Shown here: positions 1 through 7,345 of the stretch, piece by piece
Numbering within the stretch: the first letter of the stretch is position 1
How the letters are laid out: each line of letters opens with the position of its first letter
Assembly (NCBI RefSeq): GCF_900549175.1
Contig: NZ_URNN01000048.1
Coordinates: forward strand, 1-21,676
DNA: 21,676 nt
From: an uncultured Prevotella sp.
GTDB lineage: Bacteria; Bacteroidota; Bacteroidia; Bacteroidales; Bacteroidaceae
Direction: 5' to 3'
Made by a program: the position numbers and the translations under genes
The notes under the pieces: generated by a model
The model's input: only the letters and a program-made list of their open reading frames with translations
What the model was told of the DNA's origin: nothing
The model's database searches: none

Positions 1-2
1 TT

Positions 3-773
3 TTACTTTATTATTTTATTATTATTTATAATCAATTTCTCCAAGAAACGAATTTGGTCTGCAAAGTAAGCATTTTTTTTTGGATAATTCAAACTTAATC
101 GACGAATTATTTCCAAAGCCTTTGAATATCTGCCCTGTTTTATATAAATTCGTGCCAAAGTCTCCGTAAAATAGCTTTCATCTCCGTTTTTGCCCCCCTT
201 TTCGTCCGTGTCTTCTATCTGTGGTACAAACTGCGGGGTCTCGCTGAGCACTATCTTGCCCTTGTCGTTCTCTATGAAGCTGTCTATCAGGTTCTGGCCT
301 TTCAGCATCGGCGTATTTTCGTTATCATACTGTTCGTCGTCGCTGTCGGCTTCAAGCAGATATGCCACATAGTCCACTGCCGCATCGGCCGGGGTGGGGC
401 GTCGCTTTTTCTTCTCCTCTTTTTGCTCTTCCTTTGGAATGGAGTCGAGGAAGTTGTCTATCAGTGATATCGTCCTGCTTGTATTCTTTGCGTCTGCATT
501 GTCTTTCCCTGCTGTTGTCTGCTCCTGTTTCTTTGCCGGCAGCTTGTAGTGGGCGGCCTCCACCAGTTTGAATATGACCTTTCTGTCTGTTATGTATATT
601 GCCGCCCGCCGCAACTCTTCATCGAAAGAGGGGTCGTGCAGCAGATACAGATTCTTCAGCATCAGTAGTCGTGCGGTCTGGAAATGCGGATACAGTGCGA
701 TGACAGAGCGCAATTCGTATAGAGTGTCCCTGTCGAGTCGTTCCGGATGGTTTATCAGCTCAGTTATTTCCAT
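3..773 (-). CDS. TPR-type protein of the lptE-secG neighbourhood
   Basis: This is a complete 256-residue reading frame with an ATG start and a TAA stop at the very edge of the window. The N-terminal 80 residues are helical (a stretch resembling helical-repeat pairs with many Leu, Tyr and Arg). Residues of about 85-190 are hydrophilic, rich in Lys, Glu and Asp and probably disordered. Residues of about 198-250 (ESYFTETLARIYIKQGRYSKALEIIRRL and what follows) look like a tetratricopeptide repeat. There is no signal peptide or membrane segment, so it is probably cytoplasmic. It starts 10 bases downstream of the lptE stop and is surely co-transcribed with it. In Bacteroidales a protein of this kind commonly lies between lptE and secG, so a role linked to envelope biogenesis is an inference from position only. 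Its biochemical function is unknown. Confidence 0.8.
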   Translation of the reverse strand: MEITELINHPERLDRDTLYELRSVIALYPHFQTARLLMLKNLYLLHDPSFDEELRRAAIYITDRKVIFKLVEAAHYKLPAKKQEQTTAGKDNADAKNTSRTISLIDNFLDSIPKEEQKEEKKKRRPTPADAAVDYVAYLLEADSDDEQYDNENTPMLKGQNLIDSFIENDKGKIVLSETPQFVPQIEDTDEKGGKNGDESYFTETLARIYIKQGRYSKALEIIRRLSLNYPKKNAYFADQIRFLEKLIINNNKIIK

Positions 774-783
774 AAATGTTTTC

Positions 784-1311
784 TTACCAGTTGGCTACTG
801 TAGCATTGAAAATCTGGTCGGTTATTTCCTTCACCATCTCCGTAACAAGCTGTTCCTGCACGGAGTTGAGTGACTGTGTGGTCTCGTAAGTCGACGTGGC
901 CGTGAACTGTCTTTCAAAGTCTTCCGTGTGGTTCTTGTTGTTGGTGAAGCGCACGTTCACCGTCATCGACAGTTCTGTCTGTGCCGAATATCCCTCGCTC
1001 GAAACGGCCTTGTTGCGCTGTTCGTAGCGTGTTATCTCGCCTTCTATCTTGAGGTCGCCGTTGCGTTTCACCTGTATCAGGCGTGTATGGTTGGCGAAAA
1101 TGTCTTTCAACTGGTTGTTGAAGATGCTTGCCATGGGTCCCCACACGTAGCTGGAGCGTATCGGGAAATCGGCTATCTGTATGGATTTTGTCGTTGAGTA
1201 GTCGATGCTTGCCCCGTTGAACTTGTACGATACCGAGCATGATGTCAGCAACAGCGTGAATTCTGACGCAAATAAAAAAATAGAAAATAATCCGAAACAG
1301 CAGAATGCCAA
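784..1311 (-). CDS. lptE: LPS assembly lipoprotein LptE (start disturbed)
   Basis: This is the LptE part of the fused frame. LptE is the outer-membrane lipoprotein that plugs and assists the LptD translocon inserting lipopolysaccharide into the outer leaflet. The Bacteroidetes LptE signature is clear: a lipobox LTSC with the acylated cysteine at codon 1237-1239, followed by SVSYKFNGASIDY, then NGDLKIEGEITRYE, then VRFTNNKN, and the conserved C-terminus IFNATVANW. The mature part is about 151 residues, the usual size. No in-frame ATG or GTG exists between the HTH remnant and the lipobox. TTG at 1309-1311 is the best standalone start and would give a 24-residue hydrophobic leader that lacks the usual basic N-terminus. 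The real start is therefore uncertain: either a rare start codon, a frameshift (there is a run of seven T on the minus strand near 1274-1280), or translation only as a fusion. Confidence 0.8.
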   Translation of the reverse strand: MAFCCFGLFSIFLFASEFTLLLTSCSVSYKFNGASIDYSTTKSIQIADFPIRSSYVWGPMASIFNNQLKDIFANHTRLIQVKRNGDLKIEGEITRYEQRNKAVSSEGYSAQTELSMTVNVRFTNNKNHTEDFERQFTATSTYETTQSLNSVQEQLVTEMVKEITDQIFNATVANW

Positions 1312-2622
1312 TAAGATAATTGAGGGTGGACAGCCACAGCAGGAGGAGACAGGCGTATGAGACAGTTTATAAGAAAAAACATCTGGGCTGTGGCACCGGT
1401 TGTGTTTGTGCGTGCGGTCGGATATGCCCAGTTCTTGTGCGGCTTTCTTGCGGTTGCCGCCGTTACGTTCCAGCGCTTTTTCAAGCATCTGCCGCTCGAT
1501 ATTGCTCAAATTGAGATTCTCCGGTTCCTTCTCAGGCTCGATATACTCTTCCGCTATGGCGTCTTCTGCCATATTCTTTTGCTGTTGCGGGTTGATGAAT
1601 ATCTGCCGTGGGGCTATGGCCTGAGTGCTGTCCAACGGTATCGGCTTGTCGTCTTTCTGCACGATTTGCGCCGATTGCGCCTCCTCAAGTCTTTTCTTCA
1701 GCATCCCCATATCGCGGCGCAAGTCGTTTACATTGCCGCGCAGTTCAAACAATATCTTATAAAGAATCTCGCGTTCGTTCTCGAAACTGTGGTCTCCCCC
1801 CTTGTGTATTGTTGCAAGCTGGGTGCTCTCCTGGTCTTGCGGAATGAAGTTGCCCAGTATCTCGGGAGTGATTTGTCTGCCCGTGCTGAGTATGGATATC
1901 TGTTCCGTTATGTTCTTCAGCTGCCGCACGTTGCCCGGCCATTTGTACCTCATGAGCATCTGCTTGGCCTCTTCCGTCAGCACAACCTTCTCCATCTTGT
2001 ATTTCTCGGCCATCTGCATGGCAAACAGTCGGAACAGCAATACGATGTCCTCTCCGCGGTTGCGCAGCGGTGGCATCTGTATAGGGATGGAGTTCAGGCG
2101 GTAGTAGAGGTCCTCGCGGAAGCGTCCTTCGCTTATGGCCTTGCGTATGTTCACGTTCGTAGCGGCCACAATGCGCACGTCGGTCTTCTTTACCTCCGTG
2201 GCTCCCACGGGTATGTATTCTCCCGTTTCGAGCACGCGCAGCAGCCTTGCCTGTGTGGCCAACGGCAGTTCGCCCACCTCGTCGAGAAAGAGTGTGCCCT
2301 TGTTGGCCACGCCGAAGTAGCCCGGGCTGTCGTTTATGGCACCGGTGAATGAGCCTTTCACGTGTCCGAACAGTTCGCTGTCTATCGTTCCTTCGGGTAT
2401 CGAACCGCAGTTGATTGCAAAATATTTCTCGCGCCGGCGCGGCGAATTGTCGTGAATGACGCGCGGAATTATTTCCTTGCCCACACCGCTTTCGCCGACA
2501 ATGAGCACACTCAGGTCTGTCGGCGCAACCTGCAGGGCCACGTCGAGAACATGATTCAGCGCCTCGCAGTTGCCCACGATATTGTACCGCTGTTTTATCT
2601 GTTGCAGTTCTGATGTCTTCAT
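784..2622 (-). CDS. Sigma-54-dependent activator fused in frame to LptE (abnormal junction)
   Basis: The open frame of 612 residues joins two genes that are normally separate. Residues 1-404 are a sigma-54 activator without an N-terminal sensor domain. It has an AAA+ domain with Walker A GESGVGKE (43-50), the sigma-54 contact loop as GSFTGA (90-95, usual form GAFTGA), Walker B around TLFLDEVGEL (110-119), the arginine-finger region GRFREDLYYRL (166-176) and WPGNVRQL (228-235). A linker with a possible coiled coil (about 285-315) leads to a Fis-type HTH (about 371-404). The HTH stops at GISDRT, where the family normally continues with a recognition helix of the LYRKIK type. From 405 the sequence is unrelated, and from about 438 it becomes the LptE signal peptide and mature protein. 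The upstream -7 motif TAATTTTG (2631-2638, minus) supports the start. The target genes are unknown. The fused protein, if made, would have a compromised DNA-binding end. A deletion, a frameshift or an assembly error are all possible. Confidence 0.75.
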   Translation of the reverse strand: MKTSELQQIKQRYNIVGNCEALNHVLDVALQVAPTDLSVLIVGESGVGKEIIPRVIHDNSPRRREKYFAINCGSIPEGTIDSELFGHVKGSFTGAINDSPGYFGVANKGTLFLDEVGELPLATQARLLRVLETGEYIPVGATEVKKTDVRIVAATNVNIRKAISEGRFREDLYYRLNSIPIQMPPLRNRGEDIVLLFRLFAMQMAEKYKMEKVVLTEEAKQMLMRYKWPGNVRQLKNITEQISILSTGRQITPEILGNFIPQDQESTQLATIHKGGDHSFENEREILYKILFELRGNVNDLRRDMGMLKKRLEEAQSAQIVQKDDKPIPLDSTQAIAPRQIFINPQQQKNMAEDAIAEEYIEPEKEPENLNLSNIERQMLEKALERNGGNRKKAAQELGISDRTHKHNRCHSPDVFSYKLSHTPVSSCCGCPPSIILLAFCCFGLFSIFLFASEFTLLLTSCSVSYKFNGASIDYSTTKSIQIADFPIRSSYVWGPMASIFNNQLKDIFANHTRLIQVKRNGDLKIEGEITRYEQRNKAVSSEGYSAQTELSMTVNVRFTNNKNHTEDFERQFTATSTYETTQSLNSVQEQLVTEMVKEITDQIFNATVANW

Positions 2623-2630
2623 TTAGGTGA

Positions 2631-2638
2631 CAAAATTA
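2631..2638 (-). promoter_or_regulatory. Promoter -7 motif before the sigma-54 activator gene
   Basis: On the minus strand the sequence TAATTTTG matches the Bacteroidetes -7 consensus TAnnTTTG. It lies 8 bases before the ATG, so the leader would be very short. No convincing -33 TTTG is seen at the usual spacing. The 130-base gap between the flippase gene stop and this start makes an independent promoter reasonable. Confidence 0.4.
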
Positions 2639-2752
2639 CACAAATTATTCGATATACCGACTGTTTGGCAGATATTTTTTGAGTGTTACCGCACTTCTGC
2701 CCTGCCGCTGCACATTGTGCGGATGGCAGGCGGGCGGTGTCTTTGGGGCTGT

Positions 2753-3775
2753 TTATGCCTGCTTTTTGTCAAACTTGATGAGCAGAAGACCGATGGCAGT
2801 CCAAATCAGTTCGCGCACCCTTATGATGATGGCGACGAAGATTCCGGCACTTGCAGTCATGGCAAGTCCCTTTGCCGACATAAGGAATCCGCCCTCGCGT
2901 CCTCCGAGTTGCAGCGGAAGGAAAAACAACATGTTGGCAAAAAGCGAGGTGAAGGCCAGTATAAGTATGCAGTCTGTGTAGCTGGCATCGGGCATGATGA
3001 CAAGCAGTATGAAGTATATTTCGAGGGCAGACACCACGCGGCATGCCAGTTCGAGGGCGACGGCGCTCACGAATGTGCGTGGATTCTGATTGTGCAGTGC
3101 GGCAATCTGGCGGTCGATGGAGGCCAGTTGCTCCCTGTGGTCCTCAAAGAACCGCTGCGCCTTGCGCCTTATCAGCGGGAAATGGCTCAAAAGACTCATG
3201 CAGCGCACGGTTATTCCCTTCTTGTATCCTTTGATGAAAAACCAGATGGCAGCTGTGCAGAAGGCCCCGACGGCAGTGAGCAAGATGCCCATGAACGTGT
3301 TGACCTCCTGTGTGATGATGTAGAGCAGTATGGACAACAGCCAAAACCAGAAGTGCGAGAATATGTGGGTCATGGCATAGAGAATGACCGACGACGAGGC
3401 TCTTTCCGTTCCGATGCGCGGCGAGAGCGACATTATCCTGTACGGTTCGCCGCCCATCAGTCCTCCGGGGGTGGCGTAGTTGAGGGCAAATCCGCTTACC
3501 GTTATTTTGTACAGCCACCAGAACGGAACCTTGCGTGCGGCCGCCGTATTCGGTTTCTCACTGTGTCCGCCCCGCTCTTCCTGACTGTTTATGATTATGT
3601 ACCATGCCGATGTGTTGAAGATGTACAGGAAAAACCACAGTGAGATGACGGCCAGAAACCAGTATCCCGCGCGCTGCAACCCCGCCCAAACCTGGGCGAA
3701 GTCGAGCTGCGTTATCATTATCAGCAGAACAGCGATACCGAAGATAAAGAATCCGTTCTGATATTTCTTCTTCAT
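2753..3775 (-). CDS. Flippase-like integral membrane protein (LPG synthase TM-domain/UPF0104 family)
   Basis: A 340-residue polytopic membrane protein. It begins with a short basic tip (MKKKYQNG) and a first hydrophobic helix (about 9-25), and has roughly seven to eight further hydrophobic segments, for example VISLWFFLYIFNTSAWYIII near residues 43-62. The conserved family features visible are a glycine/proline-rich stretch of the type NYATPGGLMGGEPYR (about 98-112) and, towards the end, FFLPLQLGGREGGF. These fit the lysylphosphatidylglycerol synthase transmembrane-domain family, proteins related to the flippase half of MprF but lacking the synthetase domain. Length is typical. The substrate is not known; lipid or glycolipid transfer across the inner membrane is only a family-level guess. 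The ATG overlaps the pdxA stop by four bases (ATGA), so the two are translationally coupled. Confidence 0.8.
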   Translation of the reverse strand: MKKKYQNGFFIFGIAVLLIMITQLDFAQVWAGLQRAGYWFLAVISLWFFLYIFNTSAWYIIINSQEERGGHSEKPNTAAARKVPFWWLYKITVSGFALNYATPGGLMGGEPYRIMSLSPRIGTERASSSVILYAMTHIFSHFWFWLLSILLYIITQEVNTFMGILLTAVGAFCTAAIWFFIKGYKKGITVRCMSLLSHFPLIRRKAQRFFEDHREQLASIDRQIAALHNQNPRTFVSAVALELACRVVSALEIYFILLVIMPDASYTDCILILAFTSLFANMLFFLPLQLGGREGGFLMSAKGLAMTASAGIFVAIIIRVRELIWTAIGLLLIKFDKKQA

Positions 3776-4950
3776 TCCTTTGTCTGCTGTTTGTTGTCGG
3801 GTGCCGGTTGCGGCCTGTCTTCGCGCGGCTGTCTGCTGCCTTCGTGCTTGAATTGGTCGCGTGCTTTCGGTGTGGAGAAGCGGCTCTTCTCGCTTTCGTC
3901 ACGTTTCTCGTGATACAGCTTGGGCAGCGGATTGGCCATCGGCTCGTCATAATTTATCCTGTTTCGGAATATGTCTATGGCCGTATAGATGGCCTGGCGG
4001 AACGAGTTTTCGTTGGCTATGCCCTTGCCGGCTATGTCGTATGCCGTGCCGTGGTCGGGCGATGTGCGTACGATGGGCAGTCCGGCCGTGTAGTTCACGC
4101 CGTCTTCGGAGGCGATAGTCTTGAACGGGGCGAGGCCCTGATCGTGATACATGGCCATCACGCCGTCGAACTTGGTGTACATTCCGCTGCCGAAAAAGCC
4201 GTCGGCGGGGTAGGGGCCGAAAGCCTGTATGCCGGCCTCCTCCAGCTCGTTGATGGCCGGAATTATCTGTTCCTGCTCCTCCTGTCCCAGCAGTCCGTCG
4301 TCGCCGGCATGCGGATTGAGGGCCAGAACGGCTATGCGCGGGTTGTCTATCCGCATGTCACGTTTCAGGCTGCGGTGGAATATGGTTGTCTTTTCCACTA
4401 TCTTCTCTTTCGTTATGGCCTTTGCCACATCCTTTATGGGCAGGTGTGTGGTCACCAAAGCCACGCGCAGGTTGCCGTTCATCAGTATCATCAGGGCCTT
4501 GTTGCCGTCGCCTGCACAGTTTTCTATGTATTCGGTGTGTCCGCAGAAGTGGAAACTGTCGCTCTGTATGCTCTTCTTGTTGATGGGTGCCGTCACGAGC
4601 ACGTCGTATTTGCCCTGCCGGAAGTCGGTCATGGCACGGTCGAGGGCTTTCAGGGCGGCCTCGCCTGCTTCGGCCGAGGGTTGCCCCATGTCTATTTTCA
4701 CCTCATCGTCGAATGTGGTCAGCAGGTTGACGCGACCGTCCCTGGCGTCGTCGGCGTTGCTGATGATGCTGAAGTTTGACTGCAGGTTGAGGGCTTTCCT
4801 GTGGTATGCCGCAGCCTTTGGCGAGCCATATATAATAGGTGTGCAAAGTTCGAGCATGCCCGTCTCCTCGAATGTCTTGAGTATCACTTCATATCCGATA
4901 CCGTTTGTGTCGCCGTGTGTGATGGCCACCCGTATAAGTCTGTCTTCCAT
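3772..4950 (-). CDS. pdxA: 4-hydroxythreonine-4-phosphate dehydrogenase
   Basis: PdxA oxidises 4-phosphohydroxy-L-threonine with NAD(P)+ in the DXP-dependent pyridoxal phosphate pathway in the cytoplasm. The family motifs are plain: THGDTNGIGYE (11-21), VTAPINKKS (119-127), FCGHTEY with metal ligand H138, LNPHAGDDG with H214, MYHDQGLAPFK with H269, and RTSPDHGTAYDIAGKG (295-310). The three histidines correspond to the divalent-metal ligands known in this enzyme family. The catalytic fold ends near residue 345. About 45 further residues form a charged, Gln/Arg/Pro-rich tail that looks disordered and is not part of the usual enzyme core. The gene follows rlmN after about 96 bases and overlaps the flippase-like gene by four bases. 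Confidence 0.95.
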   Translation of the reverse strand: MEDRLIRVAITHGDTNGIGYEVILKTFEETGMLELCTPIIYGSPKAAAYHRKALNLQSNFSIISNADDARDGRVNLLTTFDDEVKIDMGQPSAEAGEAALKALDRAMTDFRQGKYDVLVTAPINKKSIQSDSFHFCGHTEYIENCAGDGNKALMILMNGNLRVALVTTHLPIKDVAKAITKEKIVEKTTIFHRSLKRDMRIDNPRIAVLALNPHAGDDGLLGQEEQEQIIPAINELEEAGIQAFGPYPADGFFGSGMYTKFDGVMAMYHDQGLAPFKTIASEDGVNYTAGLPIVRTSPDHGTAYDIAGKGIANENSFRQAIYTAIDIFRNRINYDEPMANPLPKLYHEKRDESEKSRFSTPKARDQFKHEGSRQPREDRPQPAPDNKQQTKE

Positions 4951-5046
4951 AATCGAATTCTTTTTGTTTAAATGTATATGATACAGCTCGGGGCTGTTTG
5001 ATGATATTGCGTTTTTGTTGTTCCCGGTGTGTGGGCGGGCGCGTGC

Positions 5047-6096
5047 CTACAGGCTTTGCCCGTCGGCCGCCTGCTGCTTGTGTGCGGTGGACAGCAGGCC
5101 GCATGCCGCGAATATGTCCTGTCCGCGGCTGGCACGTATCGTGGTGAACACGCCGTGGCGGGTGAGATAGTCGCGCAGGGCTTCCATCTTGCTGTCGTCC
5201 GCCCCGTGCAGGCCGATGCCCGGAATGGTGTGGAAACGTATCAGGTTGACGCGACATTCCAGACCCTCCACCAGCCTTATTATCTCGCGGGCGTGGGCGG
5301 GCGTGTCGTTCACGCCGTCGAAAACGATATATTCGAACGACGCCCTCCGCTGGTGTGTGAAGTCATACTGCTTCAGCAGGTCAACCACTTCCCTTATCGT
5401 CATCTGCCTTTCGGCGGGCATGAGCTGCATGCGCTGTTCGTGCAGGGGCGAGTGCATGCTGATGGCAATGTGGCAGTCGCTCTCGTCGAGAAAGCGTTTG
5501 AGCTTGTTCTTTATGCCCACGCTGCTCACGGTGATGCGCTTCGGGCTCCATGCGTAGCCGTAGCCGGCGGTGAGAATCTCCGTTGCCTTCAGCACGTTGT
5601 CGAGGTTGTCCATCGGCTCGCCCTGCCCCATGAACACGATGTTTGTCAGCCGTTCGCGCTCGGGCAGCGAGTAAATCTGGTTCAGTATGTCGCCCGCGGT
5701 CAGGTTGCCCTCAAATCCCTGTTTGCCCGTCTGGCAGAACAGGCAGTTCATCTTGCAGCCCACCTGTGACGACACGCACAGTGTGGCGCGGTCGCCGTCG
5801 GGTATGAACACCGTCTCGACGTACTTTCCGCCGGCCGTGGGGAACAGGTATTTCACCGTTCCGTCGGCCGAACGCTGGCAGTCGGCGGGGGGCATGGCAC
5901 CCACGGTGCACGTCTCGTTGAGGCGTGCCCTGTTGGCTTTCGACAGATTTGTCATCCCGTCGATGTCCGTAACGTGTGCCGTATACAGCCATCGGGCCAT
6001 CTGTCCGGCCGCAAATCGGGGCATGCCCAGTTCTTCCGTCAGCTCTTTCAGTTCGCCGGCAGTCATGCCGAGAAGCACTTTTTTACTGCTTTCCAT
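5047..6096 (-). CDS. rlmN: Dual-specificity RNA methyltransferase RlmN
   Basis: RlmN is a radical SAM enzyme that methylates C2 of adenosine in 23S rRNA (A2503 in E. coli numbering) and of A37 in some tRNAs. The 349-residue length is typical. The radical-SAM cluster motif is CKMNCLFC (C114, C118, C121), followed by the SAM-binding GQGEPMDN (157-164). The C-terminal catalytic cysteine that carries the methylene intermediate is C332 in IFAACGLLS; the partner cysteine is C118. Further family motifs are LCVSSQVGC and RITVSSVG. The ATG is chosen because it lies 24 bases after a good promoter -7 motif on the minus strand. It is divergent from tcdA and begins the minus-strand run of genes to its left. 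Confidence 0.96.
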   Translation of the reverse strand: MESSKKVLLGMTAGELKELTEELGMPRFAAGQMARWLYTAHVTDIDGMTNLSKANRARLNETCTVGAMPPADCQRSADGTVKYLFPTAGGKYVETVFIPDGDRATLCVSSQVGCKMNCLFCQTGKQGFEGNLTAGDILNQIYSLPERERLTNIVFMGQGEPMDNLDNVLKATEILTAGYGYAWSPKRITVSSVGIKNKLKRFLDESDCHIAISMHSPLHEQRMQLMPAERQMTIREVVDLLKQYDFTHQRRASFEYIVFDGVNDTPAHAREIIRLVEGLECRVNLIRFHTIPGIGLHGADDSKMEALRDYLTRHGVFTTIRASRGQDIFAACGLLSTAHKQQAADGQSL

Positions 6097-6120
6097 TGCC
6101 TGTTTCAGTTATATTGTCTG

Positions 6121-6151
6121 CAAATTTACAGCAATTCGGGCTAAAAACAAA
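6121..6151 (-). promoter_or_regulatory. Promoter of rlmN
   Basis: On the minus strand the -7 box TAAATTTG (6128 to 6121) and a -33 box TTTG (6151 to 6148) are separated by 19 bases, matching the Bacteroidetes sigma-ABfr promoter consensus in both boxes and in spacing. Transcription would start about 20 bases before the rlmN ATG. Confidence 0.65.
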
Positions 6152-6156
6152 ATAAA

Positions 6157-6188
6157 TTGGGTATAAAGAGAGAAAATGTTTACCTTTG
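6157..6188 (+). promoter_or_regulatory. Promoter of tcdA
   Basis: The -7 box TACCTTTG (6181-6188) matches TAnnTTTG. A TTG at 6157-6159 may be the -33 element, with a slightly long 21-base gap. It overlaps the upstream part of the divergent rlmN promoter, so the two promoters share about 70 bases. Confidence 0.6.
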
Positions 6189-6212
6189 CACCCGTAAAGC
6201 AAAACAAACGTA

Positions 6213-7010
6213 ATGGGTATAGACAATGCAGTGCTTAACAGGACACGGCTTCTGTTGGGCGACGAAACGATGGAGCGGATAGGCCGTGCCCGCGTCATAA
6301 TATTCGGTGTGGGAGGGGTCGGTTCGTGGTGTGCCGAGAGCCTCGTACGCTCCGGTGTGCGCCACATGACGATAGTGGACAGCGACCGGGTGTGCATAAC
6401 CAACATCAACCGCCAGCTGATGGCGACCACCGAAACGATAGGCCGCGTGAAGGTGGAGGCACTGAAGGAGCATCTTCTCACGGTGAACCCCGCGGCCGAG
6501 ATTGACGCCCGTCAGGAGATATTCACCGCCGAAACGGCTTCCGGTTTCGGCCTCGACGGTTACGATTATATCATAGATGCCATCGACTCGCTTGCCGACA
6601 AGGCCCTGCTCATAGAGCTTGCCTGCCGCACGCGGGCCAGGTTTTTCTCGTCGATGGGGGCCGCCCTGAAGCTCGACCCCACGCGTGTGCGTGTGGCGGA
6701 GTTCTGGCGGGTGGAGGGCTGTCCCCTGGCCCGCGCACTGCGCCAGCGGTTCAAGCGGCTGAAGCGTAGGCCCGCACGCAAGTTCCTCTGCGTGTACAGC
6801 GACGAGCTTCTCGACAACAAAGGCACCGCCGGACCGTGCGGAGCCGAGGAGTGTGTGTGCGCCAAGGCGGCGTCAGTCATATCGTCGCTCGCCGCCGACG
6901 GGCACACACGCAAGGCCCAGACCAACGGCTCGCTGATGCACATCACAGCCATTTTCGGCCTCACCATGGCCGGACTGGTGATAAAGGACCTGTCGGACGG
7001 GGCGTGCTGA
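6213..7010 (+). CDS. tcdA: tRNA threonylcarbamoyladenosine dehydratase
   Basis: TcdA (CsdL/YgdL) is an E1-like ATP-dependent enzyme that cyclises t6A at position 37 of tRNAs to ct6A. Its 265 residues match the family. The nucleotide-binding Rossmann motif is GVGGVGSW (32-39), followed by the acidic loop VDSDRVCITNINRQ (55-68), typical of ThiF/MoeB/E1-like enzymes, and DYIIDAIDSLADK near residue 117. A conserved GPCGAEEC stretch lies in the C-terminal third, and the protein ends in a hydrophobic helix (ITAIFGLTMAGLVI) as this family does. It is the first gene on the plus strand, transcribed from its own promoter, and is followed by a long gene-free stretch. Confidence 0.93.
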   Translation: MGIDNAVLNRTRLLLGDETMERIGRARVIIFGVGGVGSWCAESLVRSGVRHMTIVDSDRVCITNINRQLMATTETIGRVKVEALKEHLLTVNPAAEIDARQEIFTAETASGFGLDGYDYIIDAIDSLADKALLIELACRTRARFFSSMGAALKLDPTRVRVAEFWRVEGCPLARALRQRFKRLKRRPARKFLCVYSDELLDNKGTAGPCGAEECVCAKAASVISSLAADGHTRKAQTNGSLMHITAIFGLTMAGLVIKDLSDGAC

Positions 7011-7095
7011 CGGCGGCAGATCTCGTTCAATGGTAGGGTCATAGTCTTGGCTTTGGCCGCATATAATTATGGAAGCCGGTTGTTTTTTGTGTGGC

Positions 7096-7247
7096 GAGGG
7101 TGTATCAAAATGGCAACGTGGTGCCTTGGTAGGGACATATTCTTGTATTTGTCCGCTCGTAACATGCTGATATTCAATGATTGCTTGACGGACAAATACA
7201 AGAATATGTCCCTACAATGTGCATCCTTTGCATTTTGATACACCCTC
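7096..7247 (+). mobile_element. 152-bp palindromic MITE-like element, copy 1
   Basis: The element is bounded by a perfect 16-bp inverted repeat, GAGGGTGTATCAAAAT at 7096-7111 and its complement at 7232-7247. Inside is a second perfect inverted repeat of 26 bp, 7129-7154 against 7190-7215, beginning GTAGGGACATATTCTTG. The loop 7155-7189 is unpaired. There is no believable protein. A second copy lies at 19518-19668 in the opposite orientation; its loop and spacers can be aligned after reverse complementing, and the 26-bp arms are identical in all four occurrences. Terminal inverted repeats, small size and lack of coding capacity fit a non-autonomous MITE mobilised by an unseen transposase. No clear target-site duplication is visible. 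A strong cruciform or RNA hairpin could also act as a terminator. Confidence 0.75.
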
Positions 7248-7345
7248 CTGCCATTGCATGACTGTGCCATTGAGCATCAATATATCACTCGAAAATGCGT
7301 ATCGGAACTTTCTTTACTTTAACGTATGTTAATCGGCATCGCGGC

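Noticed and set aside
1357..2352. Long plus-strand open frame (331 residues) opposite the sigma-54 activator
   Set aside because: It is antisense to clear AAA+ motifs, and its protein has no recognisable domain; it arises from the high-GC codon structure of the true gene.
2627..3643. Plus-strand open frame of 338 residues opposite the flippase-like gene
   Set aside because: The minus-strand protein has membrane helices and family motifs; the plus-strand translation is low-complexity and hydrophilic with no motif.
3808..4779. Plus-strand open frame of 323 residues opposite pdxA
   Set aside because: pdxA on the minus strand has all catalytic motifs; this frame is a shadow.
7047..7270. Open frames of 63 and 67 residues inside the MITE-like element
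   Set aside because: Both strands give near-identical peptides (KYKNMSL and similar) because the sequence is palindromic; not a transposase.
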